64,000 nucleotides of DNA, from contig JAGWJY010000001.1 in NCBI GenBank assembly GCA_028865545.1, forward strand, positions 99,690 through 163,689. Reading direction: 5' to 3'. Below, piece after piece: positions 42,682 to 51,373 of the stretch. The notes below the pieces were generated by a model. It saw only the letters and a list, made by a program, of their open reading frames with translations. It did no database searches and was not told where the DNA came from. The stretch comes from Alphaproteobacteria bacterium. GTDB taxonomy: Bacteria; Pseudomonadota; Alphaproteobacteria; Micropepsales; Micropepsaceae. Position 1 is the first letter of the stretch. Each line of letters opens with the position of its first letter. Both the position numbers and the translations under genes were made by a program.

Positions 42682-43535
42682 GCGTGCTCACCGAACGCGC
42701 GCTGACGCGTGAGGCGCGCCGCATCCTGCGCAAGCTGGTGGCGGGCCGTCGCCACTTGCAACGCAGCGAAGACGGCTCCTACGCCATTGTCATGCGTAGT
42801 CGCGACACACGACACGCCAAGATGCGGGTGGCGACCGATGTCGCCCATGCCATGCGCGATCGCGGATGGCTGGCGGCGAAGGACGACAGGCTGGTTCTCA
42901 CCGACGCCGGCGAGGGCTGGCTGAGACGCCGCGCGGCGTCCGTCGATCCCTTCGCCGCCCAGCATCAGATAAGACGTAGGCGGATCATCACCGACGAGCA
43001 GGGCCGCGAACAGCTGGTCACCGTCAATGTCGCGGAAGCGCCGCTGCTGTGGATGTACCAGCGGGGCATGGTCAGCCAGACGCAATGCCAGGCCGGCGAG
43101 CGGCTGCGCCGCGACTATACGCTGGCGCGGTTGGCGCCGCGTCTCGCCGTCGACCTCAACGCGCCGGTGACACTCGGCAGCCGCGCGGTCAAACCGGAGG
43201 TGTTGCTGCCGGACACGGTGCTCGCGGCCAAGCAGCGATTTGCTGCCGCCATGCGGGCGGTGGGGCCTGGTCTGTCGGATCTGCTGTTCGAAATCTGCTG
43301 CCATCTCGGCGGTCTGGAAGCGAGCGAACGCGCGCGCGGCTGGCCGAGAGCATCGGCAAAGGTCGTGCTCAGGATCGCGCTTGACCGGCTCGCAGGCCAT
43401 TACGGTCTAAGTCGGCGGCCGGCCCGCCTGCGGTGTTGGGCGATGGCAGAAGAGGGCCCGGAAAACGGGGCCCCCACCCTGCAAGTCGCACAGGGCGGGG
43501 GAGGTCAGAACGACCAACTGATCAGAAATCCATGA
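42678..43535 (+). CDS. DUF6456 family protein
   Basis: A 285-residue protein. GGGAGG precedes the ATG, which overlaps the upstream stop. The N-terminal half has winged-helix character (ARRILRKLVAGRRHLQRSEDGSYAIV...VAHAMRDRGWLAAKDDRLVLTDAGEGWLRRR). The conserved C-terminal half (EAPLLWMYQRGMVSQTQCQAGERLRRDYTLARLAPR... LLFEICCHLGGLEASERARGWPRASAKVVLRIALDRLAGHYGL) is the DUF6456 pattern. The last 35 residues are low complexity from a GC-rich tail. It probably binds DNA with the DnaA-like partner. Confidence 0.8.
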   Translation: MSVLTERALTREARRILRKLVAGRRHLQRSEDGSYAIVMRSRDTRHAKMRVATDVAHAMRDRGWLAAKDDRLVLTDAGEGWLRRRAASVDPFAAQHQIRRRRIITDEQGREQLVTVNVAEAPLLWMYQRGMVSQTQCQAGERLRRDYTLARLAPRLAVDLNAPVTLGSRAVKPEVLLPDTVLAAKQRFAAAMRAVGPGLSDLLFEICCHLGGLEASERARGWPRASAKVVLRIALDRLAGHYGLSRRPARLRCWAMAEEGPENGAPTLQVAQGGGGQNDQLIRNP

Positions 43536-43845
43536 GACGGGCGGCGAGGCCGGTTCCGGCACTCCTCCTTTGATCGGCCCTCGCCAGTTCGCTCTCCTTG
43601 AGCTCGGCCTTCACGCGGTCGAGATTGGTCAAGATCGTGCTGCGAAGATCGTCGGCCAGCACCAGCCCGCCGACACACGTTCCCTGAGGGTCCTCACACG
43701 CTCGCGTCGGAACGCTTGCCGACAACCAATCGGGGGTCTTCGCGGGCAGCAAGCCTTCGAGACTCGGACGGCCGAGTCCCAGATCGGGCTCGTGCGGCAG
43801 CAACACCGCGACGAGGGCAACCCAGAATGCGGCACGTAAGATCAT
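43522..43845 (-). CDS. small DUF5330-like protein
   Basis: A 107-residue protein. One N-terminal hydrophobic segment (MILRAAFWVALVAVLLP) is followed by PDWLSASVPTRACEDPQGTCVGGLVLADDLRSTILTNLDRVKAEL. The AFWVALVAVLLP start and the C-x6-C-x-G motif recall DUF5330 proteins of alphaproteobacteria. Probably anchored in the inner membrane with a disulfide. Function unknown. It converges with the DUF6456 gene, overlapping its end by 14 bp. Confidence 0.55.
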   Translation of the reverse strand: MILRAAFWVALVAVLLPHEPDLGLGRPSLEGLLPAKTPDWLSASVPTRACEDPQGTCVGGLVLADDLRSTILTNLDRVKAELKESELARADQRRSAGTGLAARLMDF

Positions 43846-44199
43846 GAAGGGCCTCTGCTCGATGGCACACGGGCAGAATAGGCACGCTCCTTTGCCGTCC
43901 GCTAAAACGAATCGGTAAAGTTCGATACGTTGCGGTTAATTCGCGACCTCATGGATAGCAAGCAAAACGCGGCTTTTCCAAAATCCTTCTGTCTCGATTC
44001 AAGAAAATCTCAAATTCGGCGTTTTGTTTATGCGCCGTTGATTCAAATTCGAGACAAGTGCGAAACAGCCAGCTTTTCTGCCATCTGAGCATTGATGCAG
44101 GCGGTCTTTGGCCGCGTCCGCGCCGAGACCGTTGTGCCAAAGTTGTGACATCGGCGTTTACCGTGCGTCCTCGCCGGCACAGCCGATAGTTCCAGACCG
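43846..44199. other. intergenic region, no gene seen
   Basis: About 350 bp without a convincing gene; short frames on the minus strand have no ribosome site or family pattern. The middle (43960-44060) is AT-richer, with two GATTC (GANTC) sites and the spaced inverted pair GTCTCGA (43991) / TCGAGAC (44049). It should hold the promoter of the DUF5330-like gene and the 3' end of the AraC gene. Confidence 0.4.
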
Positions 44200-45042
44200 T
44201 CAGGCACCGGTCCGCCACTGCCGCGGCGGGGCGCCGAATTGCCGGCGGAAGCAGGCGTTGAAATACGAGAGATCTTCAAAGCCGACCGAAAAGGCCACTT
44301 CATAGACCGGCAGGTTTGTGGCCATCAGCCGCTCGGCCGCCGCACGCAGGCGGGTGTTGATCACATACTGGTTCGGCGTCTGCCCGGTGACCTGCTTGAA
44401 GAGGTGCAAGAAGCGATAACGGCTCAGGCCGGCGAGGTCGGCCAATGTGTCCAGGGAACAGCGCCGCTGATAGGACGACTCGATATGGCGCACCACCGAC
44501 AGGATGCGCTGCCGGCCGGCCGGCAAAACACGATCGGACTTTGGGCCGGCGCGGCCTGCCCGCAGCGCCGTCGCCGCCAGCCTGTAGGCGGCATCCTCCT
44601 GCGCCGGCGCCTTGGCCAATCTGCGCATCTGCCCGAAAAGCGCCGTCGCATGCCGGCCCGGCGGCAACGTCGCGGCATGGAAACGTGCGTCGCCGAGCCC
44701 ACAACCGTCGGCAACCTCGCCGAGGAATTTGTCGTTGAAGATCGCCACCAGACGCTTGTTGCCGAAAGCGTCCGCATGGTGACAGCTGAATTCTTCACCG
44801 GCATTCCCGAAGACGGCCGCACCCGGCACCGCCGTGGCCATGCCGCTTTCGGCGCGATAATCGAACCAGCCGGAGAGCACGACGCCGAGCGCCGGCATGG
44901 CATAGCGCTTGTTGCGAACCGGCCGTCGTGGATCCATGGCGCATTGTTCTTCGCCCACGTCGCAGAACACCGGCGCATCCTGGCGCTCGGTCAGAGCCGC
45001 TTTTGAAATGTCCGATACGACGGGCGACAGCGTTGCCGACAT
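44200..45042 (-). CDS. AraC family transcriptional regulator
   Basis: A 280-residue regulator from MSATLSPVVSD (45042); the open frame runs far upstream but without family sequence. The N-terminal half is a cupin-like sensing domain (YAMPALGVVLSGWFDYRAESGMATAVPGAAVFGNAGEEFSCHH). The C-terminal double helix-turn-helix is IESSYQRRCSLDTLADLAGLSRYRFLHLFKQVTGQTPNQYVINTRLRAAAERLMATNLPVYEVAFSVGFEDLSYFNACFRRQFGAPPRQWR. It diverges from the DoxX-like membrane protein gene, its likely target. The ligand is unknown. Confidence 0.92.
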   Translation of the reverse strand: MSATLSPVVSDISKAALTERQDAPVFCDVGEEQCAMDPRRPVRNKRYAMPALGVVLSGWFDYRAESGMATAVPGAAVFGNAGEEFSCHHADAFGNKRLVAIFNDKFLGEVADGCGLGDARFHAATLPPGRHATALFGQMRRLAKAPAQEDAAYRLAATALRAGRAGPKSDRVLPAGRQRILSVVRHIESSYQRRCSLDTLADLAGLSRYRFLHLFKQVTGQTPNQYVINTRLRAAAERLMATNLPVYEVAFSVGFEDLSYFNACFRRQFGAPPRQWRTGA

Positions 45043-45198
45043 CTGCAGGTCCCTCAAGTCCGGCGTTCCGCCGGTTACGCGCGCGGGCATAGCTTTGCCG
45101 ATCACGACGCCGTCAGCAACATCCCCCAAGTTTCGCCGGCTCTTTGCGGATAGCATGCCGTCATCGGAACGCCTTTCGCATGCGCCGAGGCTGCCGGT

Positions 45199-46026
45199 AT
45201 GACATGGGGGAACGCGGCGATGCGGATCATCGGGCTGGGCCATCTGCTGTTTGCGCTGTCGGTGGCTGGACTGGGTGTCCTCGGCCTGCTCTCCGGCGAT
45301 TTCGCTTTGAACTGGCAGCCGGTTCCCGCCTGGGTTCCCTTTCGGGAGGTCTTGGCCTACGCCTCCGGCGCTCTGTTGCTGATCGGCGGTCTGGGCATGA
45401 TCGTCCGGCGCATCGCAACGCTCTCGGCGCTGATCATGACGGTCAATTTCCTGGCGTGGCTGTTGCTGCTGCGGCTGCCGCCCGTGATATCGGCGCCGTT
45501 GAACGAGGGCGTCTGGCTGGGTTTCGGCGAAACCTCGGTGCTGGTGGCCGGCGCCTGGGTGATATTTGCCTCGCTGGCCGGACGGGAACATTGGACCGGT
45601 GCGAAGCTCTTCGTCGGTGACGACGGCGCGCGCTTGGCGAGGCTTCTCTTTGCGGTGGCGTTACCGCTGATCGGTCTGTCGCACTTTGTCTACTTAAAGG
45701 CCACGATGTCTTTCGTGCCGGCCTATCTGCCCGACCATATGGGCTTCGCTTATCTGACCGGGGCCGGACACATCGCGGCAGGTCTTGCGCTTCTCTTCGG
45801 AGTTCTGCCGCGCCTGGCGGCGACGCTGGAAGCCGCCATGATGGGTGTGTTCACGGTGTTGGTATGGCTGCCTGGCGCCTTGGCGACGCCCACCAACCGT
45901 TTTCAATGGACGGCGCTGCTGGTTTCGACGGCGCTCAGCGCCGCCGGATGGGCGGTGGCGGATTCCCTGCACGCCCGGTCCTGGTGGAGCTTGTATCGCG
46001 AGCCGGCGGAGCAAGCATCGGCTTGA
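45199..46026 (+). CDS. DoxX-like membrane protein
   Basis: A 275-residue protein with seven or eight hydrophobic segments, in two similar halves of about four helices. The halves are HLLFALSVAGLGVLGLLSGDFALNWQPVPAWVPFREVLAYASGALLLIGGLGM and LPLIGLSHFVYLKATMSFVPAYLPDHMGFAYLTGAGHIAAGLALLFG. The pattern is that of DoxX/DUF4267-like families. The ATG at 45220 is an alternative start with GGGGG upstream. It is divergent from the AraC regulator. Function unknown; some relatives take part in thiosulfate or quinone-linked processes. Confidence 0.65.
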   Translation: MTWGNAAMRIIGLGHLLFALSVAGLGVLGLLSGDFALNWQPVPAWVPFREVLAYASGALLLIGGLGMIVRRIATLSALIMTVNFLAWLLLLRLPPVISAPLNEGVWLGFGETSVLVAGAWVIFASLAGREHWTGAKLFVGDDGARLARLLFAVALPLIGLSHFVYLKATMSFVPAYLPDHMGFAYLTGAGHIAAGLALLFGVLPRLAATLEAAMMGVFTVLVWLPGALATPTNRFQWTALLVSTALSAAGWAVADSLHARSWWSLYREPAEQASA

Positions 46027-46065
46027 TGCTCTCCAAGCAGGCGAAGATGTACATGCGGCGAAGCC

Positions 46066-46413
46066 TTATCGGCTTTTGAGCTGGCCGGCGGCTTTCAGAA
46101 TGATTTCCGGCTTGCCGTCATAGAGCCGGACCGGACCGATGACGTCCACCGTCTTGCCGTTCAACATACCGACGTTCGGAAAGGTGCGGGCGTCGGCGGG
46201 GAAGATCACCGCAGTGAAGACATTGTCGGGATAACGTCCGCCCATGTCGATGAAGGTGGTGCCGGAGCCGGCGGCGGTGTGAATCTCGCTCACGACGCCC
46301 TCCACGGTAATCGTCTGGCCGACATGCGCACCGGCATCGGCCGGCCGGATCGTCTGTGCGAAGGCGGGGGTTGCGATCAGAGCAAGTCCAAGGGCCAAAG
46401 AGAATTGTCTCAA
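46066..46413 (-). CDS. secreted OB-fold protein
   Basis: A 115-residue protein. I choose a TTG at 46413 because GGAGGA lies 4 bp before it and it gives a clean signal peptide (M-RQFSLALGLALIATPAFA); a GTG at 46425 is the alternative. The mature part is one OB fold: GQTITVEGVVSEIHTAAGSGTTFIDMGGRYPDNVFTAVIFPADA...LNGKTVDVIGPVRLYDGKPEIILK. Such periplasmic OB folds may bind DNA or other ligands. It lies tail to tail with the DoxX-like gene and 52 bp after the histidine kinase gene start-side neighbour. Confidence 0.75.
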   Translation of the reverse strand: MRQFSLALGLALIATPAFAQTIRPADAGAHVGQTITVEGVVSEIHTAAGSGTTFIDMGGRYPDNVFTAVIFPADARTFPNVGMLNGKTVDVIGPVRLYDGKPEIILKAAGQLKSR

Positions 46414-46465
46414 TGTGTCCTCCACATCAGCGCGCGATCATACGCTCTATTATAGGCGCCAGCCT

Positions 46466-48097
46466 TCACATTGTCGCGGAAAGCGCGACGGTGGCGGTAA
46501 AGCCTTCGCCGGCCGCGCTTTCGACCGTCAGGGAACCGCCATGCAATTCGCATAATGCCTTGACCAGTGTCAGGCCGAGGCCTGTGCCGGCGGAATGGTC
46601 GGCGGTGCCGCGACCGCCCTGCTCGAAGGGACGCAGGATGCGCTCGAGATCTTCGCCCGCCACACCGGGGCCGTTGTCGCTTACGCAGATGCGGACGGTG
46701 TTGCCGTCCCGCGATGCGGAAAGACGCACCGTGCCGCCGTCCTGGGTGAAGGTCACGGCGTTCTCGACCAGCTGGTGGACGATGGAGGTCAAGGCGTTCT
46801 CGTCCGCATTGGCGCAGAGCCCCAGCGGGCAGCACGCTGCATCGATGACGATGTTCTTCGTCTGCGCCGGAGCGGCGAATGCCTCTTTGGCGCCCCACAG
46901 CAGCAGGCTTATGTCGACGGTCGTCGGGCACAGCTCGTAGCGGCCTGCGGAGATCTTCGTCAGGTCGAGAATCTCGTTGATCAGACGCAGCAGGTTTTTG
47001 CCGCCCTGGTGTATCAGTCCGGCATATTCGCGCAGTTGATCGGGAGCGATGCGGTCGGCCATCGACTGCAGGAAATCGGAAAACCCGATGATGGCGTTGA
47101 GCGGCGTCTTGAGTTCGTGGCTCATGGTGCGCAGCAGCGTCGTCTTGGTGCTGTCGACTTCGGCGGATGCCTGCCCGAGCTTTTGCGTCAGGTCGGCGAG
47201 ATAGGTCGCCTGGCGGCTGGATTGCGCTTTCGACTTGGCGAGTGCGCGACGCGTCTTGTCGAGCGTGCGGGTTTGTTCGGCAAGTGCCTTCTCGATGCGG
47301 TGATGTTCGGTGATGTCGGTGAGGACGATGACGCGCCCGCCGTCTTCGGTGGCGCGATCGCGCATCAAATAGGCGTCGCCTGATGCCATCTCCACCGTCA
47401 TGGCGCCGGCCGGGACGCCGTGGAGTTCGAGCCGCCGCTCGATCCAGGCGTCGGCGCTGTCGTCGAACTGCACCAGTCCGCGCAAGGCTTGTCGGCTCAC
47501 CAGATTGCGGAAGTTCTGTCCGATCAGGTCGTCAGGCGCGCGTGCGCCGTGAATCTCGGCGTATTCGTCGTTGCACAGAACCAGCTCGTCGTTGCGGCCG
47601 AAAAAGGCAAAGGCGTCGGCCGACAGGGCGATGGCGCTCTGCAGCCGGCCCAGCACGTGGCGCGCCCCCGTGACGTCGGACCACATCGCGATCCAGCCGC
47701 CGCCCGGTTTGCGCCGCGCCTTGATCTCGATGACGCGCCCGTCCGCCAGCGCCAGATCGCGCGGTTGTATTTCGCCGTCGAGCAATTGTGCGCGGCGGCT
47801 CGCGACGAAGCCGTCGATATCGGCCAGCAACAGCGGATCGGCAATCTCGCCGCCGCTGATCTCGAGATGAATCAGGTCGGTGTAGGTCAGGCCGATAAGT
47901 TCGGCGCGCGGCGGCATCGAGCAGAACAGATGATTGAAGTGCTCGTTGACGAAAACGATTCGCTCGTCCGAATCGAAAATCGTGATGGCGACGCGCAGGC
48001 AATGCAAAGCCTCGATGACGGACGGCTCGGCCATCGCGTCAAGGCATCCTTCGGCCTGCGCCGTTTGCAGCGCTAAATTCACGCCAGAATCCACCAA
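46466..48097 (-). CDS. PAS-domain sensor histidine kinase, cytoplasmic
   Basis: A 543-residue kinase without membrane helices. Two PAS domains: the first at about 25-140 (LRVAITIFDSDERIVFVNEHFNHLF), the second at 150-260 (AIALSADAFAFFGRNDELVLCNDEYAEIHG). A coiled coil (about 265-315) follows. The HisKA box is MSHELKTPLNAIIGFSDFLQ with His327; the ATPase domain has VHQLVENAVTF, SDNGPGV and GTGLGLTLVKALCELHGG. The first PAS is a PAS-7-like type. It is divergent from a second kinase at 48308, with GANTC sites between them. No receiver protein is adjacent. Confidence 0.92.
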   Translation of the reverse strand: MVDSGVNLALQTAQAEGCLDAMAEPSVIEALHCLRVAITIFDSDERIVFVNEHFNHLFCSMPPRAELIGLTYTDLIHLEISGGEIADPLLLADIDGFVASRRAQLLDGEIQPRDLALADGRVIEIKARRKPGGGWIAMWSDVTGARHVLGRLQSAIALSADAFAFFGRNDELVLCNDEYAEIHGARAPDDLIGQNFRNLVSRQALRGLVQFDDSADAWIERRLELHGVPAGAMTVEMASGDAYLMRDRATEDGGRVIVLTDITEHHRIEKALAEQTRTLDKTRRALAKSKAQSSRQATYLADLTQKLGQASAEVDSTKTTLLRTMSHELKTPLNAIIGFSDFLQSMADRIAPDQLREYAGLIHQGGKNLLRLINEILDLTKISAGRYELCPTTVDISLLLWGAKEAFAAPAQTKNIVIDAACCPLGLCANADENALTSIVHQLVENAVTFTQDGGTVRLSASRDGNTVRICVSDNGPGVAGEDLERILRPFEQGGRGTADHSAGTGLGLTLVKALCELHGGSLTVESAAGEGFTATVALSATM

Positions 48098-48161
48098 CCC
48101 TGCAGATCTGACTTTGCCGGAAAGCCATTGCGGAAGCGTTAGGCTGTGGCGGCAGATGCCC

Positions 48162-48195
48162 GAATCGCGCCACCATCGTTACCAAATGGTGAATC
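48162..48195. promoter_or_regulatory. paired GANTC sites and dyad between divergent kinase genes
   Basis: GAATC at 48162-48166 and 48191-48195, with CACCAT-N9-ATGGTG (48171-48191) between them; a third GANTC lies at 48087 inside the first codons of the minus-strand kinase. In alphaproteobacteria CcrM methylation of such sites, read by GcrA, times promoters in the cell cycle. That use here is inferred. Confidence 0.45.
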
Positions 48196-48307
48196 GATCC
48201 CGCCTTATATCTTGTGGATTTACCAACGACTCCGCGGCCTGTTCAGAGTTCATTAAGGGTGGACGCTCAGGATGCCCGCGGGCGAAACCCTGCGGGGGTT
48301 GCGGTTA

Positions 48308-50041
48308 ATGGGTACTTTCAAGAAGGCGACGAGGCCTCCGGAAAGCGGACAGAAAGCGCTGCGGCGACTGTTCGTCGCGGTGCAGGCTTCGAAGGCAGCT
48401 GTCGGCGCCGTACTGGCCGTCGCCTTCATCGGATTCGTCGGACGTCCCGATGCCGCCGAAGCCATCGCCATCGCCGGATTGATGGCGCCGGCCGCTCTCG
48501 CGCTGCTCGCCTACACGTCAGTTCCCTTGCCGTTGCTCGAGCAGGCGGCGCTTGCCGTCTTCGCCGCACTGATCGGTTATCTGGCGGCGCTCACCGGCGG
48601 CGTGGTTTCGCCGCTCGTCGTGTGGTTCGCCCTGGTGCCCGCCGAAGCCGCCTTGGCCGGCGGACGGCCCGCCGTGTTGCGCGCCGCGGTCGCCGCTTGC
48701 GTCGCATTGTTCGCGGTCGCAGCCATCGAGGCGGCGGGCGCGCTGCCGGTATCGCATCTGCCGGTGCCGGTGTGGGAACTCTATGCCGTTTCCGTATTTG
48801 CCGCCGTGGTGCAGGCGGCGCTGGTCGCCGCTGCGGCGCAGGACCGTCAGCGCGCCGCGGATCAGGCCGCCGCGGAAGGCGCCGCGATGTATCGCTTCCT
48901 CGCCGACCACGCGATGGATCTGATCACGCGGCATACCTCCGACGGCCGCATCCGTTTCGCCAGCCCCGCGGCGCGCGTGCTGCTCGGCCATGCGCCGGAA
49001 GATCTGCTCGGTCTGGCGCCCGCCGCCCTGGTGCATCCCGACGATCTCAGGGCGATGCAGTCGGCTTTCGTTGAAGCGAGCTATTTCGCGCGGCCGGCGT
49101 CGGCGGAAGTGCGCCTGAAGCATGCTGCCGGCAATCATGTCTGGGCGGAGATTCGCTGCCGGCCGGTGCCGCGCGCCGACGGCGAAGCCGCGGATATCGT
49201 CGCCGTCACCCGCGACATCACGGAGCGCAAGGCCTATGAACGCGAATTGATCGAGGCGCGCGATCTGTCCGAACAGGCCAACCGCTCCAAGTCGCGCTTC
49301 CTCGCCAATATGAGCCACGAGCTGCGTACGCCGCTCAACGCCATCATCGGCTTCTCCGAAGTGATGACGCACGAAATGTTCGGGCCGCTCGGAGGCCCGC
49401 GCTATCTCGAATATTCGCGGCTGGTGCACGAATCGGGCAGCCATCTGCTCGAGCTGATCAACGGCATCCTCGACATGTCGAAGATCGAGGCCGGCAAGTT
49501 CGAGCTGTCGGAAGAGGTGTTCGATCTCAATGCGGTGGCGGAAGCCGCCGTGCGCTTCGTCAAGCTGCCGGCGGAGCGTTCGGGCGTGGCGCTGAAGACC
49601 ATGATCTCGCCGACCGCCGCGACCATCTTCGCCGACAAGCGCGCCATCAAGCAGATTCTCGTCAACCTCCTGTCGAACGGCGTGAAGTACACGCCGCGCG
49701 GCGGCGAGGTGCGCATCCGCGCCTCGCTCGATACCCACGGCATCGAGCTGTCGGTGGCCGATTCCGGCGTCGGCATCTCGGCCAAGGATCTCGAGCGCCT
49801 GGGCAGGCCCTTCGAACAGGTCGAAGGCGAGCATGTACGTTCCAAGGAAGGCACCGGTCTCGGCTTGGCGCTGGTCAAGGCGTTGGCGGCGATGCATGGC
49901 GGCGAGGCGATCCTGGAATCGACGCTCGGCGAGGGCACCGTGGTGCGCGTGCGCCTGCCTTACGCCGCCGTCGACGAGAAGGGCGAGCGCCTGCTGCCCG
50001 AAGAAGCCAAGATTCTCCCCTTCCGCGGCGCCGCGGCTTGA
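48308..50041 (+). CDS. membrane-bound PAS histidine kinase, DivJ/PleC-like
   Basis: A 577-residue kinase from MGTFKKATRPP (48308); an in-frame ATG lies 36 bp upstream. Five to six membrane helices fill residues 20-185, then a PAS domain (about 200-320; MDLITRHTSDGRIRFASPAARVLLG). The HisKA box is MSHELRTPLNAIIGFSEVMTHEMFGPLG (His337), followed by LVHESGSHLLELINGILDMSKIEAGKFEL. The ATPase has NLLSNGVKYTP, ADSGVGI and GTGLGLALVKALAAMHGG. The HisKA sequence and N-terminal membrane block resemble DivJ/PleC kinases that set DivK phosphorylation and polarity. Direct assignment needs a comparison with DivJ, PleC and PdhS. Confidence 0.85.
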   Translation: MGTFKKATRPPESGQKALRRLFVAVQASKAAVGAVLAVAFIGFVGRPDAAEAIAIAGLMAPAALALLAYTSVPLPLLEQAALAVFAALIGYLAALTGGVVSPLVVWFALVPAEAALAGGRPAVLRAAVAACVALFAVAAIEAAGALPVSHLPVPVWELYAVSVFAAVVQAALVAAAAQDRQRAADQAAAEGAAMYRFLADHAMDLITRHTSDGRIRFASPAARVLLGHAPEDLLGLAPAALVHPDDLRAMQSAFVEASYFARPASAEVRLKHAAGNHVWAEIRCRPVPRADGEAADIVAVTRDITERKAYERELIEARDLSEQANRSKSRFLANMSHELRTPLNAIIGFSEVMTHEMFGPLGGPRYLEYSRLVHESGSHLLELINGILDMSKIEAGKFELSEEVFDLNAVAEAAVRFVKLPAERSGVALKTMISPTAATIFADKRAIKQILVNLLSNGVKYTPRGGEVRIRASLDTHGIELSVADSGVGISAKDLERLGRPFEQVEGEHVRSKEGTGLGLALVKALAAMHGGEAILESTLGEGTVVRVRLPYAAVDEKGERLLPEEAKILPFRGAAA

Positions 50042-50103
50042 GGCCGGCCGACAGCGAATAAGCCTGCTATTCGCTGCTCGCCGTCGCATGCTACACAGCC
50101 CGC

Positions 50104-50436
50104 ATGACGCCCCGCCTCAAAGCCGGCATCTTTGTTCGTGCCCTGATCCGCCGTGCGGAAGTGGCCGGCGCGCAGGCTTATGTCGTGCGCAAAGGGTCCG
50201 AGGAGGCGGGCGCGGTGTTCCTCAAAGTCTCACGGCTCGACGGCAGCTGCATCGTGCTCAACCAGGCGCGCGCCGGCGACGGCGAACTCGTCTGGGCGAC
50301 GCAACTTGGCGGCCCGTGCGATGAGGAGAAGGCGCGCGCCTATTTGGAGCGTCAGAGGAAATTCGATCCCGATCTGTGGATCGTGGAAATCGAGGACCGC
50401 GAAGGCCGCGCCTTCGTCGACGAGAAGATCGTGTAG
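50104..50436 (+). CDS. DUF1491 family protein
   Basis: A 110-residue soluble protein: MTPRLKAGIFVRALIRRAEVAGAQAYVVRKGSEEAGAVFLKVSRLDGSCIVLNQAR, then the Glu/Arg-rich LERQRKFDPDLWIVEIEDREGRAFVDEKIV. This is the full DUF1491 domain, nearly restricted to alphaproteobacteria. Its role is unknown. It follows the DivJ/PleC-like kinase by 60 bp on the same strand. Confidence 0.9.
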   Translation: MTPRLKAGIFVRALIRRAEVAGAQAYVVRKGSEEAGAVFLKVSRLDGSCIVLNQARAGDGELVWATQLGGPCDEEKARAYLERQRKFDPDLWIVEIEDREGRAFVDEKIV

Positions 50437-50464
50437 ACTGCTGATAGGGTCGCGGGGGACGTGC

Positions 50465-50692
50465 ATGGGCATTTGGCGGCGGGCGATTGCTCTGGCGATG
50501 TCGGACGGGGTTCCGGCGCGCGCCCTGATGATGGCGGTCGTGATCGGCACGATCCTCAACACCATCAACCAGGGTGACGTGATCGTGCACGGCGAACCCG
50601 TCAACTGGCTCAAACTGATGCTGACCTATCTGACGCCTTATGTCGTGAGCACGCATGGCGCGGTGATGGCGCGCCTGCACAGCGCCGGGTGA
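50465..50692 (+). CDS. nrtS: NrtS-type small nitrate/nitrite transport protein
   Basis: A 75-residue protein with two membrane helices starting at MGIWRRAIALAMSDG. RALMMAVVIGTILNTINQGDVIVHGEPVNWLKLMLTYLTPYVVSTHGAV is the NrtS pattern (GTILNxINQGD and LTYLxPYxVSTxGA). NrtS proteins were described as nitrate/nitrite transporters in cyanobacteria; here no nitrate genes are adjacent. It follows the DUF1491 gene by 28 bp and is 5 bp from the channel gene. Confidence 0.8.
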   Translation: MGIWRRAIALAMSDGVPARALMMAVVIGTILNTINQGDVIVHGEPVNWLKLMLTYLTPYVVSTHGAVMARLHSAG

Positions 50693-50697
50693 CGCCC

Positions 50698-51327
50698 ATG
50701 CCCACTTATTACAATCGCATCGCCGGACAAAGCCTGCAGCGCCTCGAGGCGCTGTCCGACGGCATCTTCGCCGTGGCGATGACCATCCTGGTGCTCGATC
50801 TGCACGCACCGGTCGCCGCCGCCGTCCACAGCGAGCGCGATCTCTGGCACGCGTTGGTCTTGTTGGCGCCGCGCCTCGTCACCTATCTGATGAGTTTCAT
50901 GACGCTGGGCATCTTCTGGGTCGGCCAGCAGACGCAACATAATCTCTTGGCGAAGAGCGACCGTTCCTATGCCTGGATCAATCTCGCCTTCCTGATGGCG
51001 GTGACGCTGGTGCCGTTCTCCACCAGCCTGCTCGCGGAATTCATCACCTACCGCCTGGCGCTGCTGATCTACTGGCTCAACATCCTGGTGCTCGGTCTTT
51101 TGATCGCAGCGCAGCTCTATCGCGCGCGCCATTTCGGCCTGCTCAAGGAGGAGATGTCGCACGAATTCCACGTCGCCATCCTGCGCCGGGTGGTGATCGC
51201 TCAAACGCTCTACGCCTTCGGTGCCGCACTGTGCATTTTCTCCACCTGGTGGAGCATCGGCTTCATCGTCGCGGTGCAGCTGATCTATGCCATTGCCCCG
51301 CGTTTCAAGCCGTTTACGTGGATGTAG
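50698..51327 (+). CDS. TMEM175-family potassium channel
   Basis: A 209-residue protein with six membrane helices. The hallmark at the first helix is RLEALSDGIFAVAMTILVLDL (the R-x-FSDGxxAxxxT signature with Leu for Phe). The ATG at 50698 is preferred; a GTG at 50689 overlaps the upstream gene. Bacterial TMEM175 proteins form tetrameric potassium channels with an isoleucine/leucine filter rather than TVGYG. It is probably co-transcribed with nrtS and DUF1491. Confidence 0.88.
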   Translation: MPTYYNRIAGQSLQRLEALSDGIFAVAMTILVLDLHAPVAAAVHSERDLWHALVLLAPRLVTYLMSFMTLGIFWVGQQTQHNLLAKSDRSYAWINLAFLMAVTLVPFSTSLLAEFITYRLALLIYWLNILVLGLLIAAQLYRARHFGLLKEEMSHEFHVAILRRVVIAQTLYAFGAALCIFSTWWSIGFIVAVQLIYAIAPRFKPFTWM

Positions 51328-51373
51328 GCGCACAATTGCCTTCTTCTGAGGCTCCTGCTACTCCCCCGCCGCT

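Noticed and set aside
43440..43510. GGGCCC-rich hairpins as a terminator
   Set aside because: They lie inside the coding end of the DUF6456 gene, with no T-run.
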